From Oscillospiraceae bacterium (GTDB taxonomy: Bacteria > Bacillota > Clostridia > Oscillospirales > Ruminococcaceae): a DNA stretch of 60,338 bases. The stretch is taken from contig WQYC01000013.1 of assembly GCA_009781425.1 (NCBI GenBank), forward strand, positions 1 to 60,338, in the 5' to 3' direction. A program made the position numbers and the translations under genes. Under the pieces are notes generated by a model. It worked only from the letters and a program-made list of their open reading frames with translations, made no database searches and was not told where the DNA came from. Of the stretch, positions 27,425 to 36,264 are shown piece after piece. Numbering within the stretch: position 1 is the stretch's first letter; every line of letters begins with the position of its first letter.

Positions 27425-29249
27425 CGTCGTTTTCATCAAGTTCGGGGTTAGTATCTTCAATCGTTTCAACCGCGAGCGAATCGGGGTCAACGCCGAGCGA
27501 ATAATAAACCGTGACGATTTCGCCGCGTTCTATATTAATGATACTGCCCGCGTAAACATCATTATCACCGACACTGCACCGAATGACGAAGCCCTCAGCG
27601 ACTTCATCGCTGTATTCGCCAATGTTGTTGCCGTATTTAATCTTCGCGTCGCTCAGAATCCGCTCGAAGTCCGAAAGCTTCACACCCGCGTAAACAGGCA
27701 GCTCGACCATTGCCGGACCCAAGCTGACTCTCAGCATAATTTCCGTGCCGGAGATTACGTCCGTTCCCGCTTCAATATCCTGCTCGTATATAACGCCTTC
27801 ATCATGCTCGTAGCTGAATTCATAAACAGGGTTAAACACTAAAAACTCAAATGAAACGTTGGTTTGAATAAGCTCGAACCTGCGCTCAAGAAAGTCAGGG
27901 ATTGTATAGAGCGGCTCGTTGGATTCGGGCTGTGTGGGTTCTGACGGTTCCGGTGCCTGCGTTACAGGTCGTGCGTGGATAACCTCCTGCGGCGGCGGCA
28001 TTGCCGCTGAACCGCGGTTGTCAGTTACGGCAGGCTCGTTGCCGCCTGTAATCAAGTCGGGGTTAAACATGACCGCCATAAAGCCGATTATCGCAACTAA
28101 AAGCACGACGATTCCTGTTATCGGCAGGATATACGAGGTGCGCGAAACGCGCCCGTAATTCCGCGCAGAGCTCCGCCCCTGCGAGTTTGATTTTCTGCCT
28201 GTTTGCCCCTGCTCTTCAAAATCTATTTTGCGGACAGGCTTTTTTATGAGAATTTCGTTGGTTGTATCGGGAACCTTAAGCGGCGAAGCTTCAAACAAGC
28301 CGCGAATAAGCTCGTCTACCGTCTGGGTTCTCGCGTCAATATCAAGCTCTAAGCCTTTCATAATCGCCGACGAAACAGACGGCGGGATATTACGGTTAAT
28401 CAGTGCGGGCTCAGTCAGATGGTCGTCTTCCTTGCGCGCAACTGCATTCGGCGGCATCTGCCCTGTCAAAACTTTATGAAGTACAGCCGAAACGCTGTAA
28501 ACGTCAGTACAGCTTCCCTGCCGCTCCTTGCTGTTATACTGCTCGGGCGCGGCGTAGCCTGTGAAAACCTCGTAGTTTATTTCCGAGCCGTAGGTCCGTG
28601 CGGCTGTAATGCCGAAGTTGATTAAAACTAATTCGCTCTTGTCATTAAACAATATAGTCGAAGGCCCGATTCCTCTGTGGACTATTCCTGCGCTGTGAAC
28701 GATGTTGAGCGTAGTGAAAAGCGGCGTGAACAGTTCCTTCACCTGCTCCCACGGCAGAACGCCGCCAAGGTTCGACAGGTAGGACTTCAAGCTGATGCCT
28801 GTAATATATTCGTAAACTGCATAAGCAGTGTTATTCTCGGTGAAAACGTCGGAAACGCGCTGAACCTGAATCGACCGCCCTATGCCCATGAGCGAGCGGT
28901 TGAGCTCGATGAATTCCGATAAATAGGTCTTGTAAAGTGCAACGAACTGCTGATTTACCTCAATCGCTTCCTCGCCCTTGCCTCTGCCGCAAAGCGTATC
29001 GGGCATGAACTCGCGAATCGTGACCTTGACCTCGTTCGCGGTGTCATAAGCAATGTAGTACGCGCCCTCGCCGTTGTACGAAATCAGTTTGCCCACTATG
29101 TACCGTTCCGCCAAAAACGTCTTCGGTGCGAGATAAGACGACAGAAACACGCCGTTTTCGGCGTAACCGCAAACAGCGCAAATCTTGGTATTTTCAGCGT
29201 TTTTCATTTCCGCCATGCAGCCCATGCATAGCGAAGTTTCCTTCTTCAT
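27414..29249 (-). CDS. Membrane PASTA protein with zinc ribbon and degenerate kinase domain (pseudokinase)
   Basis: A 611-residue protein: an N-terminal zinc ribbon (CMGC at residue 8, CAVC at 24), a Ser/Thr kinase fold (about 45-325), a membrane segment (373-395) and two extracellular PASTA repeats (about 440-590). Three catalytic positions are replaced: the ATP-binding Lys is Arg79 (VTIRE), HRD is HRG (191-193) and DFG is NFG (211-213). The APEQ motif survives (234-237). It is therefore probably a non-phosphorylating sensor that could bind muropeptides. Its last codons overlap the ispDF start, and it has its own sigma-A promoter. Confidence 0.9.
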   Translation of the reverse strand: MKKETSLCMGCMAEMKNAENTKICAVCGYAENGVFLSSYLAPKTFLAERYIVGKLISYNGEGAYYIAYDTANEVKVTIREFMPDTLCGRGKGEEAIEVNQQFVALYKTYLSEFIELNRSLMGIGRSIQVQRVSDVFTENNTAYAVYEYITGISLKSYLSNLGGVLPWEQVKELFTPLFTTLNIVHSAGIVHRGIGPSTILFNDKSELVLINFGITAARTYGSEINYEVFTGYAAPEQYNSKERQGSCTDVYSVSAVLHKVLTGQMPPNAVARKEDDHLTEPALINRNIPPSVSSAIMKGLELDIDARTQTVDELIRGLFEASPLKVPDTTNEILIKKPVRKIDFEEQGQTGRKSNSQGRSSARNYGRVSRTSYILPITGIVVLLVAIIGFMAVMFNPDLITGGNEPAVTDNRGSAAMPPPQEVIHARPVTQAPEPSEPTQPESNEPLYTIPDFLERRFELIQTNVSFEFLVFNPVYEFSYEHDEGVIYEQDIEAGTDVISGTEIMLRVSLGPAMVELPVYAGVKLSDFERILSDAKIKYGNNIGEYSDEVAEGFVIRCSVGDNDVYAGSIINIERGEIVTVYYSLGVDPDSLAVETIEDTNPELDENDDDE

Positions 29250-29295
29250 AGCCGTTCCCCTACGACATATAGTATAGTACGATGTCTTCTATAAC

Positions 29296-29324
29296 ATGAT
29301 AACTTATTTAAAGGGGAATGTCAA
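29296..29324 (-). promoter_or_regulatory. Sigma-A promoter of the pseudokinase-ispDF operon
   Basis: Minus-strand TTGACA (29319-29324), 17 bases, TATCAT (29296-29301), about 45 bases before the pseudokinase start codon. Confidence 0.8.
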
Positions 29325-29366
29325 TAGTTTTGACAAACTGTAATAAATCTGTAATATTTTATAACT

Positions 29367-29681
29367 CTACCACTCAGCGAATCCGTAACGCCGCAATGCT
29401 TCGGGGTCAGCTTCGGCTATGCTTAATATTCGCGCCGCCGCTCCGCTCGGCTTACCGCGCCCATATTCCCACGATTCAACAGTTTTCTTTGAAACGCCTA
29501 TAACATCAGCGAAAAAGCCTTGCGACATTTTCAAGTTATCGCGGATATGCCGGATTTCATCGGCTGTATATTGTTTCGGCGGCGTAGCCGCTACATAGCG
29601 CGATTTTAACTCTGTTTTGCCTTGTGCGTGTTCAAGCATTTCCTGTAATCCGCGCATAATGCTTCCGGAAACTTCACTCAT
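29367..29681 (-). CDS. HigA/NadS-like antitoxin with helix-turn-helix
   Basis: A 104-residue protein with an XRE-type helix-turn-helix in the middle (YTADEIRHIRDNLKMSQGFF, then VIGVSKKTVESWEYGRGKPS). It overlaps the toxin gene by 8 bases. The toxin-first order and the C-terminal HTH are typical of HigBA-type type II modules. The antitoxin is expected to bind the toxin and to repress the operon through the palindrome found in the promoter. Confidence 0.85.
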   Translation of the reverse strand: MSEVSGSIMRGLQEMLEHAQGKTELKSRYVAATPPKQYTADEIRHIRDNLKMSQGFFADVIGVSKKTVESWEYGRGKPSGAAARILSIAEADPEALRRYGFAEW

Positions 29682-30015
29682 GGCTTTTTCCTCCTAACTC
29701 CTTTTGGGTTTGTTCAATTATCTTTTTAATAACTGTTTTATCTGCTGATGAAATATCCTCTTTTTGACTTTTCGGATATGTTGTAATTAAGTAAACCCGC
29801 TCAAACACTACATAATCGACATACAAGGCGCGAACACCACCGCTTTTTCCTTTGTTTTCCGGTGCAAATCGGATTTTACGCAAGCCGCCTGTTCCCTGCA
29901 CGACAGTTCCCGCTTGCGGATTATTAACAATTTCGTTTTCCAATCGCCGTAAATCGTCCATGTCAAGCCCCATTGCTTCCCATCGCTTGTCAAATTCGGA
30001 CGTTGAAAAAAACAT
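29674..30015 (-). CDS. RelE/HigB-like mRNA interferase toxin
   Basis: A protein of 113 residues with the RelE/HigB fold pattern: FDKRWEAMGLDMDDLRRLE, then GTGGLRKIRFA and GGVRALYVDY, ending in VYLITTYPKSQKED. Members of this family cleave mRNA, often at the ribosome. I place the start at the ATG with an AAAAGG upstream; a GTG seven codons earlier is possible. It is followed by the antitoxin with an 8-base overlap. It is not clear which codons would be cut. Confidence 0.8.
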   Translation of the reverse strand: MFFSTSEFDKRWEAMGLDMDDLRRLENEIVNNPQAGTVVQGTGGLRKIRFAPENKGKSGGVRALYVDYVVFERVYLITTYPKSQKEDISSADKTVIKKIIEQTQKELGGKSHE

Positions 30016-30043
30016 TCTGCCTTTTATTTGTGTCACCTTCTTT

Positions 30044-30072
30044 ATTATATCCTATTAAATAGGATATGTCAA
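30044..30072 (-). promoter_or_regulatory. Consensus promoter with palindromic operator for the toxin-antitoxin operon
   Basis: Minus-strand TTGACA (30067-30072), 17 bases, TATAAT (30044-30049), a perfect sigma-A match. The spacer and parts of both hexamers form a perfect inverted repeat with 10-base arms (30047-30067, arm ATATCCTATT, one central base). A repressor bound there would block the polymerase, which fits autorepression by the antitoxin. Confidence 0.88.
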
Positions 30073-30094
30073 TAGCTTTGAAGATGTAAATTTC

Positions 30095-30796
30095 TTACAT
30101 CTTCCGCACAATACAAAGCGGCGTCTGCTGGTCGCTCTGGTCAAGCGGATTATCACTGAAAACCTGCTCTGCGAAGGCTGTCGGCAGGTCTTTTTTGCTT
30201 TTGCCGAGGACGGTGCAGGCGATGTCGTTCGCATCAACGATGTAAATATCGCGCCCGATATGCGCCGAAAGGCGCGCGGCTTCTTCATCGGGCTTGTCCG
30301 GTGCCATTTTTGCGTAATTATTGTACGGCGGAATGGTATAATCGCAGGGCCCGTCAATCGCGCGGGCTTTCATTCCGCAGATTTTATAGAAAACTCCGCG
30401 CTTCCCGAAAAGCTTGCCTATTGCCGAGCAGAACGCCGCGAACAAGACCTTCGGGCGACCTATTTCGCGGATACAAAGCTCCATCGTTTCGGGGCGACCC
30501 AGCCCGATGCCGTAATCGGGCTTGTACACGAATTTGCACAAAAAGCGGGCAAGCCGCGAGACTTTTATTTCGTCAAGCGGAAATGCGCGCCCTTGCGTAA
30601 TCGCGACGATTTTTTCAGCTATGAACAGCGTGTCGCCGTCCTGCATAAACTCGCGGACATACTTGTCGAGCACGTCTTCAAGCACGTCTTCCCGCATGAT
30701 TACGTGAGTTTTTATCGGGTAGCGCGCGAATTCGCCGAAGTCGGTGGTAATTTTGAGACTTTTGCCTTCGTTTGGAGTCATTTCTGATAACTGCAT
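30095..30796 (-). CDS. CofE-like (coenzyme F420-0 gamma-glutamyl ligase domain) protein
   Basis: A 233-residue protein with the F420-0:gamma-glutamyl ligase fold: N-terminal ITTDFGEFARYPIKTHVI, GDTLFIAEKIVAITQGRAFP, and the late YTIPPYNNYAKMAPDKPDE region. No F420 genes lie nearby, and Clostridia generally lack this cofactor, so the substrate may be different, for example another glutamate or amide ligation. It overlaps the upstream secreted-protein gene by one base (TAATG). Confidence 0.8.
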   Translation of the reverse strand: MQLSEMTPNEGKSLKITTDFGEFARYPIKTHVIMREDVLEDVLDKYVREFMQDGDTLFIAEKIVAITQGRAFPLDEIKVSRLARFLCKFVYKPDYGIGLGRPETMELCIREIGRPKVLFAAFCSAIGKLFGKRGVFYKICGMKARAIDGPCDYTIPPYNNYAKMAPDKPDEEAARLSAHIGRDIYIVDANDIACTVLGKSKKDLPTAFAEQVFSDNPLDQSDQQTPLCIVRKM

Positions 30797-31548
30797 TATT
30801 TTTTCTTCCTTGAAATTATAATTATGCCGCCTGCGATAAGGAACGGCGTTAAGCCGAGCGTAATGCCCGCGCGCGGGTTTTCTTCGCGCGGTGAAGGTTC
30901 ATTTATTATTATGGGAGCTTCTGCGGAGCCGCGGCTTCCCAACAGAACAAACACATTATAAACCTCCCGATAAGTCAGTGTTCCGACTGTTGCGTCCCAT
31001 AACGCTTCTCTGACAGCTTCTTCGTCCAACTCTGTTAAATTTAAGTATATATTATTCTCGCGTACACTCACCCAAGCGTTCTCGACGGAAAAACCTTGTT
31101 CCCGCAAAGCGGAGAGTGCAATGTCTTGCAAATTGAGCAATGTGTTATAAGAGTAATTAAAACCCGTGGTTTCATAAATTATAATATCCTCATAGCCCTC
31201 GAAAATATTAATACTGCCGCCATGATACCATGAGTTATCCGTTACATTTGAAGTAAGCGCAATGTATAGATTTTCGCCGTTAATCCATATACCCGCAAAA
31301 GTATCGGGATAAATAAATCTCATGTTATCCACATCTAAATTAAGGTTTTTCAAAAAAAGCTCGTGTGCTTCCCTCGCGCGTGCCGATTCGGCACCTAACG
31401 GACCTAATGCCGCTTTTGCTTCCGCTGCGATTTCCGGATACAGGCTGGGACGGGGAATTACTTCTTCTGCGCGTTCGCGCTCTGCCGCCGCCGATACGGG
31501 AATCGTAAGCATCATTACCGCGAGCAGAATCAACAATAATTTTTTCAT
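30796..31548 (-). CDS. Secreted protein with signal peptide and C-terminal membrane anchor
   Basis: A 250-residue protein of unknown function. It has a signal peptide (MKKLLLILLAVMMLTIPVSA) and a C-terminal hydrophobic segment (GLTPFLIAGGIIIIS) followed by RKKK, so it is an extracytoplasmic protein with a C-terminal anchor. The start is set by a GGAG site. The middle part, with WYHGGSINIFEGYEDIIIY and LNLTELDEEAVREALW, matches nothing I recognise; the layout is reminiscent of TPM-type proteins. It is cotranscribed with the CofE-like gene. Confidence 0.6.
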   Translation of the reverse strand: MKKLLLILLAVMMLTIPVSAAAERERAEEVIPRPSLYPEIAAEAKAALGPLGAESARAREAHELFLKNLNLDVDNMRFIYPDTFAGIWINGENLYIALTSNVTDNSWYHGGSINIFEGYEDIIIYETTGFNYSYNTLLNLQDIALSALREQGFSVENAWVSVRENNIYLNLTELDEEAVREALWDATVGTLTYREVYNVFVLLGSRGSAEAPIIINEPSPREENPRAGITLGLTPFLIAGGIIIISRKKK

Positions 31549-31576
31549 ATTATGCTCCTTGTTGTTTGTTTTTATA

Positions 31577-31605
31577 ATTATAACACGAAATTGTTGACAA
31601 ATCAA
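31577..31605 (-). promoter_or_regulatory. Sigma-A promoter of the secreted protein/CofE-like operon
   Basis: Minus-strand TTGATT (31600-31605), 17 bases, TATAAT (31577-31582). It overlaps the divergent M23 peptidase promoter, so the two promoters probably compete for polymerase. Confidence 0.75.
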
Positions 31606-31622
31606 GTCTTATATAGTATACT
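31594..31622 (+). promoter_or_regulatory. Sigma-A promoter of the M23 peptidase gene
   Basis: TTGACA (31594-31599), 17 bases, TATACT (31617-31622), 58 bases before the start codon; its -35 box lies inside the spacer of the divergent promoter. Confidence 0.8.
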
Positions 31623-31679
31623 ATCCTTTATAGACTTTGTAACCAAATTGTAATAATTTCGGGAGAGCTTTTAATAATC

Positions 31680-33446
31680 ATGGATAGTACTAACAAAACC
31701 GACATTTTATCGGGCGTCGAGGTGCAAACCGCGAGGCCGCCTTTACATATATATTTATTTAATGTGCTGATAACGTTTTTTCACGACCTCGGCAAGAGCG
31801 TCTGCGAAATTCTCGGCGACCTACTGAACGCCTTTTTGCTTTTCGTGGGGCATTTTCTCGGCTTTATTTGGGTTAAAACCGAGAAGTTCCGCGAATACGC
31901 CGGCGGCAAGCTCAAGTATTTCGGGCTGTATGTTTTTTCGCCGTTCTTGAAATTCGGGACTGCGTTTATCACTATGCGCAGAGAAACTAAAGCCGCCAAC
32001 CGCGAGCACGGCATGAAGGGCGCGCTTCCTGTTTTCTTCGGGCATCTTGCCGCGTTCATCTTCGGCAAGCGCGGCGGCGGCGCGGTGACGACGGCTTTTA
32101 ATTACGTTATTCCTGTGATTAGCGTGATTTTCCTTGTCAACTTAATTTCTTATGCTTCGGATATTCAGTACGCTGTCCGCCTCGAAGTAAACGGAACCTT
32201 CGTAGGTTATATCGAAAACGAGCAGATTTACACCGAGGCTGAAAAGATTTTTGAACAGCGCGTAAACTTCCTCGGAAGCACCATAATGGCAGAGTTCAAC
32301 CCGCGCTTCACGATTGAAAAGTTAGGCTATTCAAGTATGCTGTCCGCTTCGCAGGTGACGAATATACTGCTTCAGCAGTCGGGGATAGTCGTTGAATACG
32401 CATACGGAATAATAATAAACGGCAGCTTTATAGGCGCGGTCAGAGATAATACTTCTATTCTTCATACCCGCGACGCGCTTTTGAGCGCGCACAGAACAGG
32501 CGCGGAGGACGAAGTAGTTGAGTTCGCTGTTTCCTTTGAAGCCGAGCAGGGCGACCTTTATCCTGTAGAGAGCATCATTGAGCCGCAGGCTATAATAAGA
32601 AGCATAACAAGAATAGAAGAGGAAGCGCAGTTCTACACCGTTTCTGAGGGCGACAGCCATTACACGATTTCGGAAATGCTTGACGTTTCTGTGGCTCAGC
32701 TTGAGCGGTTTAATCCCGGCTTCACCGAGCAGACGCTCCTGCCGGGCGACAGAATAAAGTTCAGCCCCGAGATTCCGTATTTGAGCGTTGCTGTGACAAG
32801 GACAGAGATTTTTGACCAGGAGATTCCTTACGCTACCGAATACAGGGACGACGCTTCGTACTTTATCACTACGCAGAACACTACCGTTCGCGGGCAGAAC
32901 GGAATCGACAGAATCACTGCAAGGGTTACTCTTGTCAACGGCGTTGAAGCAAGACGCACTGTTACGAGCAGAGATGCTGTTTCCCGCCCTGTTAACGAGG
33001 TTATTTCGATAGGCACGCGTCCGCTCCCTAACGCCGGGATTTCCGGTGAAACTGCGGTCGCCGGCAAGTTCATCTGGCCCGTTCCGCCTCAGCATAAAAT
33101 CTCCGAGTATCACTGGACTGACGGCGGCTATTGGGGGCACTCGGGCATAGACATAGGCGCGCCTTACGGTACGCCGATTTACGCGGGCGACAGCGGTACT
33201 GTTGTCTTCTCGGGCTGGAACAGCGGCTACGGAAACACAGTAGTTATCGAGCACCCGAACAGCGGCTTGCGTACCTGGTACGCTCACGCCAGCGCGCTGA
33301 ACGTAGTTGAGGGACAGGAAGTCTCGCAGGGTGAAACGATTGCGTGGGTCGGAGCGACAGGACGAGCTGACGGAAATCATTTGCACTTTGAGGTGCGCGA
33401 GGGGACAAGTATTCATAATCCGAGGTTCTACCTTGACATAGAATAG
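31680..33446 (+). CDS. Membrane-anchored M23 endopeptidase with LysM and G5 domains
   Basis: A 588-residue cell-wall hydrolase. Two hydrophobic N-terminal stretches and a membrane segment near residues 140-160 (FNYVIPVISVIFLVNLI) are followed by an extracellular part, a LysM domain (about 318-364), a G5 domain (about 370-445) and a C-terminal M23 peptidase with the zinc motifs HSGIDIG (487) and HLHFEV (565-570). It resembles the SpoIIQ/lysostaphin-type peptidases that cut peptidoglycan cross-bridges. The promoter is divergent from the secreted protein operon. Its start region shares 20 bases with the PilZ gene. Confidence 0.93.
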   Translation: MDSTNKTDILSGVEVQTARPPLHIYLFNVLITFFHDLGKSVCEILGDLLNAFLLFVGHFLGFIWVKTEKFREYAGGKLKYFGLYVFSPFLKFGTAFITMRRETKAANREHGMKGALPVFFGHLAAFIFGKRGGGAVTTAFNYVIPVISVIFLVNLISYASDIQYAVRLEVNGTFVGYIENEQIYTEAEKIFEQRVNFLGSTIMAEFNPRFTIEKLGYSSMLSASQVTNILLQQSGIVVEYAYGIIINGSFIGAVRDNTSILHTRDALLSAHRTGAEDEVVEFAVSFEAEQGDLYPVESIIEPQAIIRSITRIEEEAQFYTVSEGDSHYTISEMLDVSVAQLERFNPGFTEQTLLPGDRIKFSPEIPYLSVAVTRTEIFDQEIPYATEYRDDASYFITTQNTTVRGQNGIDRITARVTLVNGVEARRTVTSRDAVSRPVNEVISIGTRPLPNAGISGETAVAGKFIWPVPPQHKISEYHWTDGGYWGHSGIDIGAPYGTPIYAGDSGTVVFSGWNSGYGNTVVIEHPNSGLRTWYAHASALNVVEGQEVSQGETIAWVGATGRADGNHLHFEVREGTSIHNPRFYLDIE

Positions 33447-33510
33447 AATAATTCGACATTATAGCTGTTTAAGTTACAAGTTTCACTATTTTTCACTCTT
33501 CTGCATATAG

Positions 33511-33664
33511 TATAATGCAGAGCACTATAAAACGTGACGTTGAATACAAAAGGCTCTTCCCCCGCTCTGCGCGAGCTGCTCCTTGGCTCGTCGGGAATTA
33601 AGCCGTATCGCTTCTGTGCAGCAGCAGAAGACGATTAAGCAGGAATTTAGAATTAAATTCCTGC
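33511..33664 (+). promoter_or_regulatory. Possible promoter and structured leader of the SDR gene
   Basis: A TATAAT sequence (33511-33516) with a poor -35 box is followed by nearly 200 bases without a gene. The leader can form a CTTCTG/CAGAAG hairpin (33611-33630) and a perfect 10-bp stem with a 6-base loop, GCAGGAATTT/AAATTCCTGC (33639-33664). No known riboswitch class is recognised and no U-tract follows the stems. Confidence 0.35.
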
Positions 33665-33708
33665 GTTACATAAAAAACAGGAAGTTAAAAAGAAAAGAGG
33701 ACAAAAAA

Positions 33709-34722
33709 ATGAAAGTATTATTCATTGGCGGCACAGGGACAATCAGCACAGAAATATCGAAGCTTGCAGTAGCTTCGGGCGCGGAATTATATCTGCTCAA
33801 CCGCGGCAACAGCAACTCGCGGCTTGACGGACTTGAAGGCGTAACTCATATTCAAGCTTGCATGGGAAATGAAGAAGACGTAAAGAAAAAGCTCGCGGAC
33901 TTGAACGTTATGTTTGATGTCGTTGCGAACTTTGTTGTGTTTCACCCGTCACAGGCAGAGCGCGATATTCGGCTGTTTTCGGACATGACCAAGCAGTATA
34001 TTTTCATAAGCTCGGCATCGGCGTATCAAAAGCCCTTGTCCGACTATTTAATTACGGAAAGCACACCCTTGCACAATCCGTACTGGGAATACTCCCGCAA
34101 CAAAATTGCCTGCGAGGAAACCTACATAAAAGCTTACCGCGAGCAGGGCTTCCCTATTACCAACGTCCGTCCGAGCCATACTTACGATAAACATAATATA
34201 CCCTTGGCGGTTCACGGCGAAAAGGGCTCCTGGCAGGTTTTGAAGCGCATTATCGACGGCAAGCCGGTCATCGTTCACGGCGACGGAAGCTCGCTCTGGA
34301 CTGTAACGCACAGCAGTGACTTTGCCTGGGCGTTTTACGGGCTTATGGGGAATATCCACGCGATTGGCGAGGCTGTTCATATCACGAGCGACGAGTCGCT
34401 GACCTGGAATCAGATTTATGAATGTGTCGGCGCGGCTGTCGGGAAGAAGCCGATTTTGAAGCATATTTCCACCGACTTCTTAGTTAAATGTGACCCGAAC
34501 CTTGAGGGCGGTCTTCTCGGCGATAAGTCTAATTCTGTCGTATTCGACAACAGTAAAATTAAGCGGCTTGTGCCGGACTTTGTAGCGACTACACGCTTTG
34601 ACGAGGGCGTGCGCGAGAGTGTTGCGTATTATCTCGAAAACGAGCATATGCAGGTCGCTGACCCTGCGTTTGACGAGTGGACTGAAAAGGTGATTAAAGC
34701 GTATGACGGGGCGGTAATATAA
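33709..34722 (+). CDS. NAD(P)-dependent epimerase/dehydratase (extended SDR)
   Basis: A 337-residue Rossmann-fold protein. The dinucleotide motif is GGTGTIST at residue 7, and FISSASAYQ supplies a Ser-Ser with a Tyr and a Lys to follow (YSRNKIACE), as in atypical extended SDRs similar to plant CSP41. The start is taken at the ATG with AGAGGA upstream; the open frame extends further back but that part looks non-coding. Substrate unknown, possibly a nucleotide-linked sugar. The next gene starts two bases after the stop. Confidence 0.85.
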   Translation: MKVLFIGGTGTISTEISKLAVASGAELYLLNRGNSNSRLDGLEGVTHIQACMGNEEDVKKKLADLNVMFDVVANFVVFHPSQAERDIRLFSDMTKQYIFISSASAYQKPLSDYLITESTPLHNPYWEYSRNKIACEETYIKAYREQGFPITNVRPSHTYDKHNIPLAVHGEKGSWQVLKRIIDGKPVIVHGDGSSLWTVTHSSDFAWAFYGLMGNIHAIGEAVHITSDESLTWNQIYECVGAAVGKKPILKHISTDFLVKCDPNLEGGLLGDKSNSVVFDNSKIKRLVPDFVATTRFDEGVRESVAYYLENEHMQVADPAFDEWTEKVIKAYDGAVI

Positions 34723-34724
34723 TC

Positions 34725-35573
34725 ATGGAGCATAATGATTCTAACTTGGGCGCGCAATTATCAACATTTGAAACTAAAAAAAGCTCGTTAACTTCTTTGA
34801 AAGTCTGGGCGGTTATCAGCTTTGCCGTGCTTGTTGGACTCGGAATAATTCTGCTGTTTGTTGAAGACGACCCGGACATAAGAATATTAAGCTTCCTTTT
34901 GTTCGGCTTAGGGATTATTCTCCCTGTTATGCTGTTGTTTTTATCGAAAATGCTTTATCAGCAGGTTATTATTTTTGAAGAGGGCGTTGTTGTTAAAGAG
35001 CGCAAAAAGGTGCATAGCTTTCACTTCAATGAAATTGCCGGACTGCGCGAAAATACATACGATAACATGAATACCGCAGCGGGCATAGGAAGTGCAGGCG
35101 GAGCTGTCGGCGGGCTGATAATCGGCACAGTTTTTTCAATCATGAATTCTGCTTCTGACAAAAGCAAGAAAAAGCACAAGCTTCGTAGCTTATTCATCGT
35201 GCCAAGCGGTTACAAAGCAAAGCCTGTAGGTGTCGTGAATACAGGCGGCAACGAGCTTTCAAGGGTTTACACAGGCTGGCTGATTAGAAAAAATGGGGTA
35301 AATAAAGAAAACTTGAATTCGCTTTCGCTGTCTTTCGGGCAGAAATTAGAGCTTAGCGGCGGCGCGTTTATTCACAAGAAGCGCAATAAAGAAGTGAAAA
35401 TACCCTTCTCAAAAAACGTTAACATAGATACAAAATCATCTGCGAACTACGGCGTTTTTACGCTTGTTGAAACTGACGAAAAAGGTAAAGCGAGAAGCTC
35501 TGTCGCTCTCGATGCCGCGAAGGTTTTTAACATTGATTTGTTGAATTATATTTTTTATTTAATACATTCGTAG
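34725..35573 (+). CDS. Membrane protein of unknown function with PH-like part
   Basis: A 282-residue protein with two predicted membrane helices (about residues 24-45 and 55-75), then a soluble part (IIFEEGVVVKERKKVHSFHFNEIAGL) that resembles bacterial PH-like domains, a Gly-rich hydrophobic segment near 120 and a basic stretch KSKKKHKLR. The stop codon TAG is part of a GTAGGG hairpin repeat. It follows the SDR gene after two bases. No function can be assigned. Confidence 0.65.
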   Translation: MEHNDSNLGAQLSTFETKKSSLTSLKVWAVISFAVLVGLGIILLFVEDDPDIRILSFLLFGLGIILPVMLLFLSKMLYQQVIIFEEGVVVKERKKVHSFHFNEIAGLRENTYDNMNTAAGIGSAGGAVGGLIIGTVFSIMNSASDKSKKKHKLRSLFIVPSGYKAKPVGVVNTGGNELSRVYTGWLIRKNGVNKENLNSLSLSFGQKLELSGGAFIHKKRNKEVKIPFSKNVNIDTKSSANYGVFTLVETDEKGKARSSVALDAAKVFNIDLLNYIFYLIHS

Positions 35574-35604
35574 GGAACGGAGTTCCGCAACGGAACGCAT
35601 AAAT
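35570..35604. repeat. GTAGGG hairpin repeat overlapping a stop codon
   Basis: The element starts GTAGGGAACGGAG and closes with CGGAACGCATAAAT, with the stem AACG/CG(G)AA around GAGTTCCGCAA. The TAG stop of the preceding gene lies in its first bases. It is slightly longer than the other copies. Confidence 0.7.
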
Positions 35605-35620
35605 AATTTACGGAGGAAAA

Positions 35621-36220
35621 ATGACCGAATTAATTATTCTCGCGATTATCATACCGATTATAGTTTTGTCAGCATATATAGGAATTCGTATAGGTAATAA
35701 AATGGTTCGGAAAATGCCTTACTATGTAATAGGTCTGCGGAAAAAAAGCCGCGTAATATTACGTGACGAACGCCTTTTCCCTGCATTTATGAAAATGAAT
35801 ACACGGAGAACATTAACCATAATGGTGCCGAGTGCCGCGCTTGGGGCTGTCAGTGTTTTTGTGGTAAACGGTTACGACCGCTTTATTATAATCGGATTTT
35901 TATCAATTTCTATAGTTTTCACGCTTATTTTTGCTGTGTTATGGTATAAAAGCAAAGTGGAATTTTACAAACAAAAGGACGAGCTGGGAATTGTTTTTGA
36001 ATCTGATGAAACTGCAGTAAAAACCGCACAAAAGAACAGCGCAGAGATGTATTATAAAAAGTTTTTTAAATTGTTTATAATTCTTGCGGCAGCAACCACT
36101 ATAATTTCAATTGTAAACATTATTCAAAATAATGTATTTGCCGGTATAATGTCTGCTGTCTGTGCGTGTACTCTTATAATGGGGCTTATCCATTATTTAT
36201 ACTTGCGCCGAAAAAAATAA
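35621..36220 (+). CDS. Polytopic membrane protein of unknown function
   Basis: A 199-residue protein with four hydrophobic segments: residues 3-22, about 67-85, about 90-112, and two close helices near 148-190. The soluble loops are basic. A GGAGG site precedes the ATG. It stands between another membrane protein gene and dapL; no domain is recognised. It could be a small permease-like or sensory membrane protein. Confidence 0.6.
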   Translation: MTELIILAIIIPIIVLSAYIGIRIGNKMVRKMPYYVIGLRKKSRVILRDERLFPAFMKMNTRRTLTIMVPSAALGAVSVFVVNGYDRFIIIGFLSISIVFTLIFAVLWYKSKVEFYKQKDELGIVFESDETAVKTAQKNSAEMYYKKFFKLFIILAAATTIISIVNIIQNNVFAGIMSAVCACTLIMGLIHYLYLRRKK

Positions 36221-36264
36221 GTATTATCTGCACTTAAAAATAAACCACGGAGGAAAACTACATT

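Noticed and set aside
32331-33416. Minus-strand open frame of 361 codons inside the M23 peptidase gene
   Set aside because: Pure antisense shadow of a gene with clear LysM, G5 and M23 motifs.
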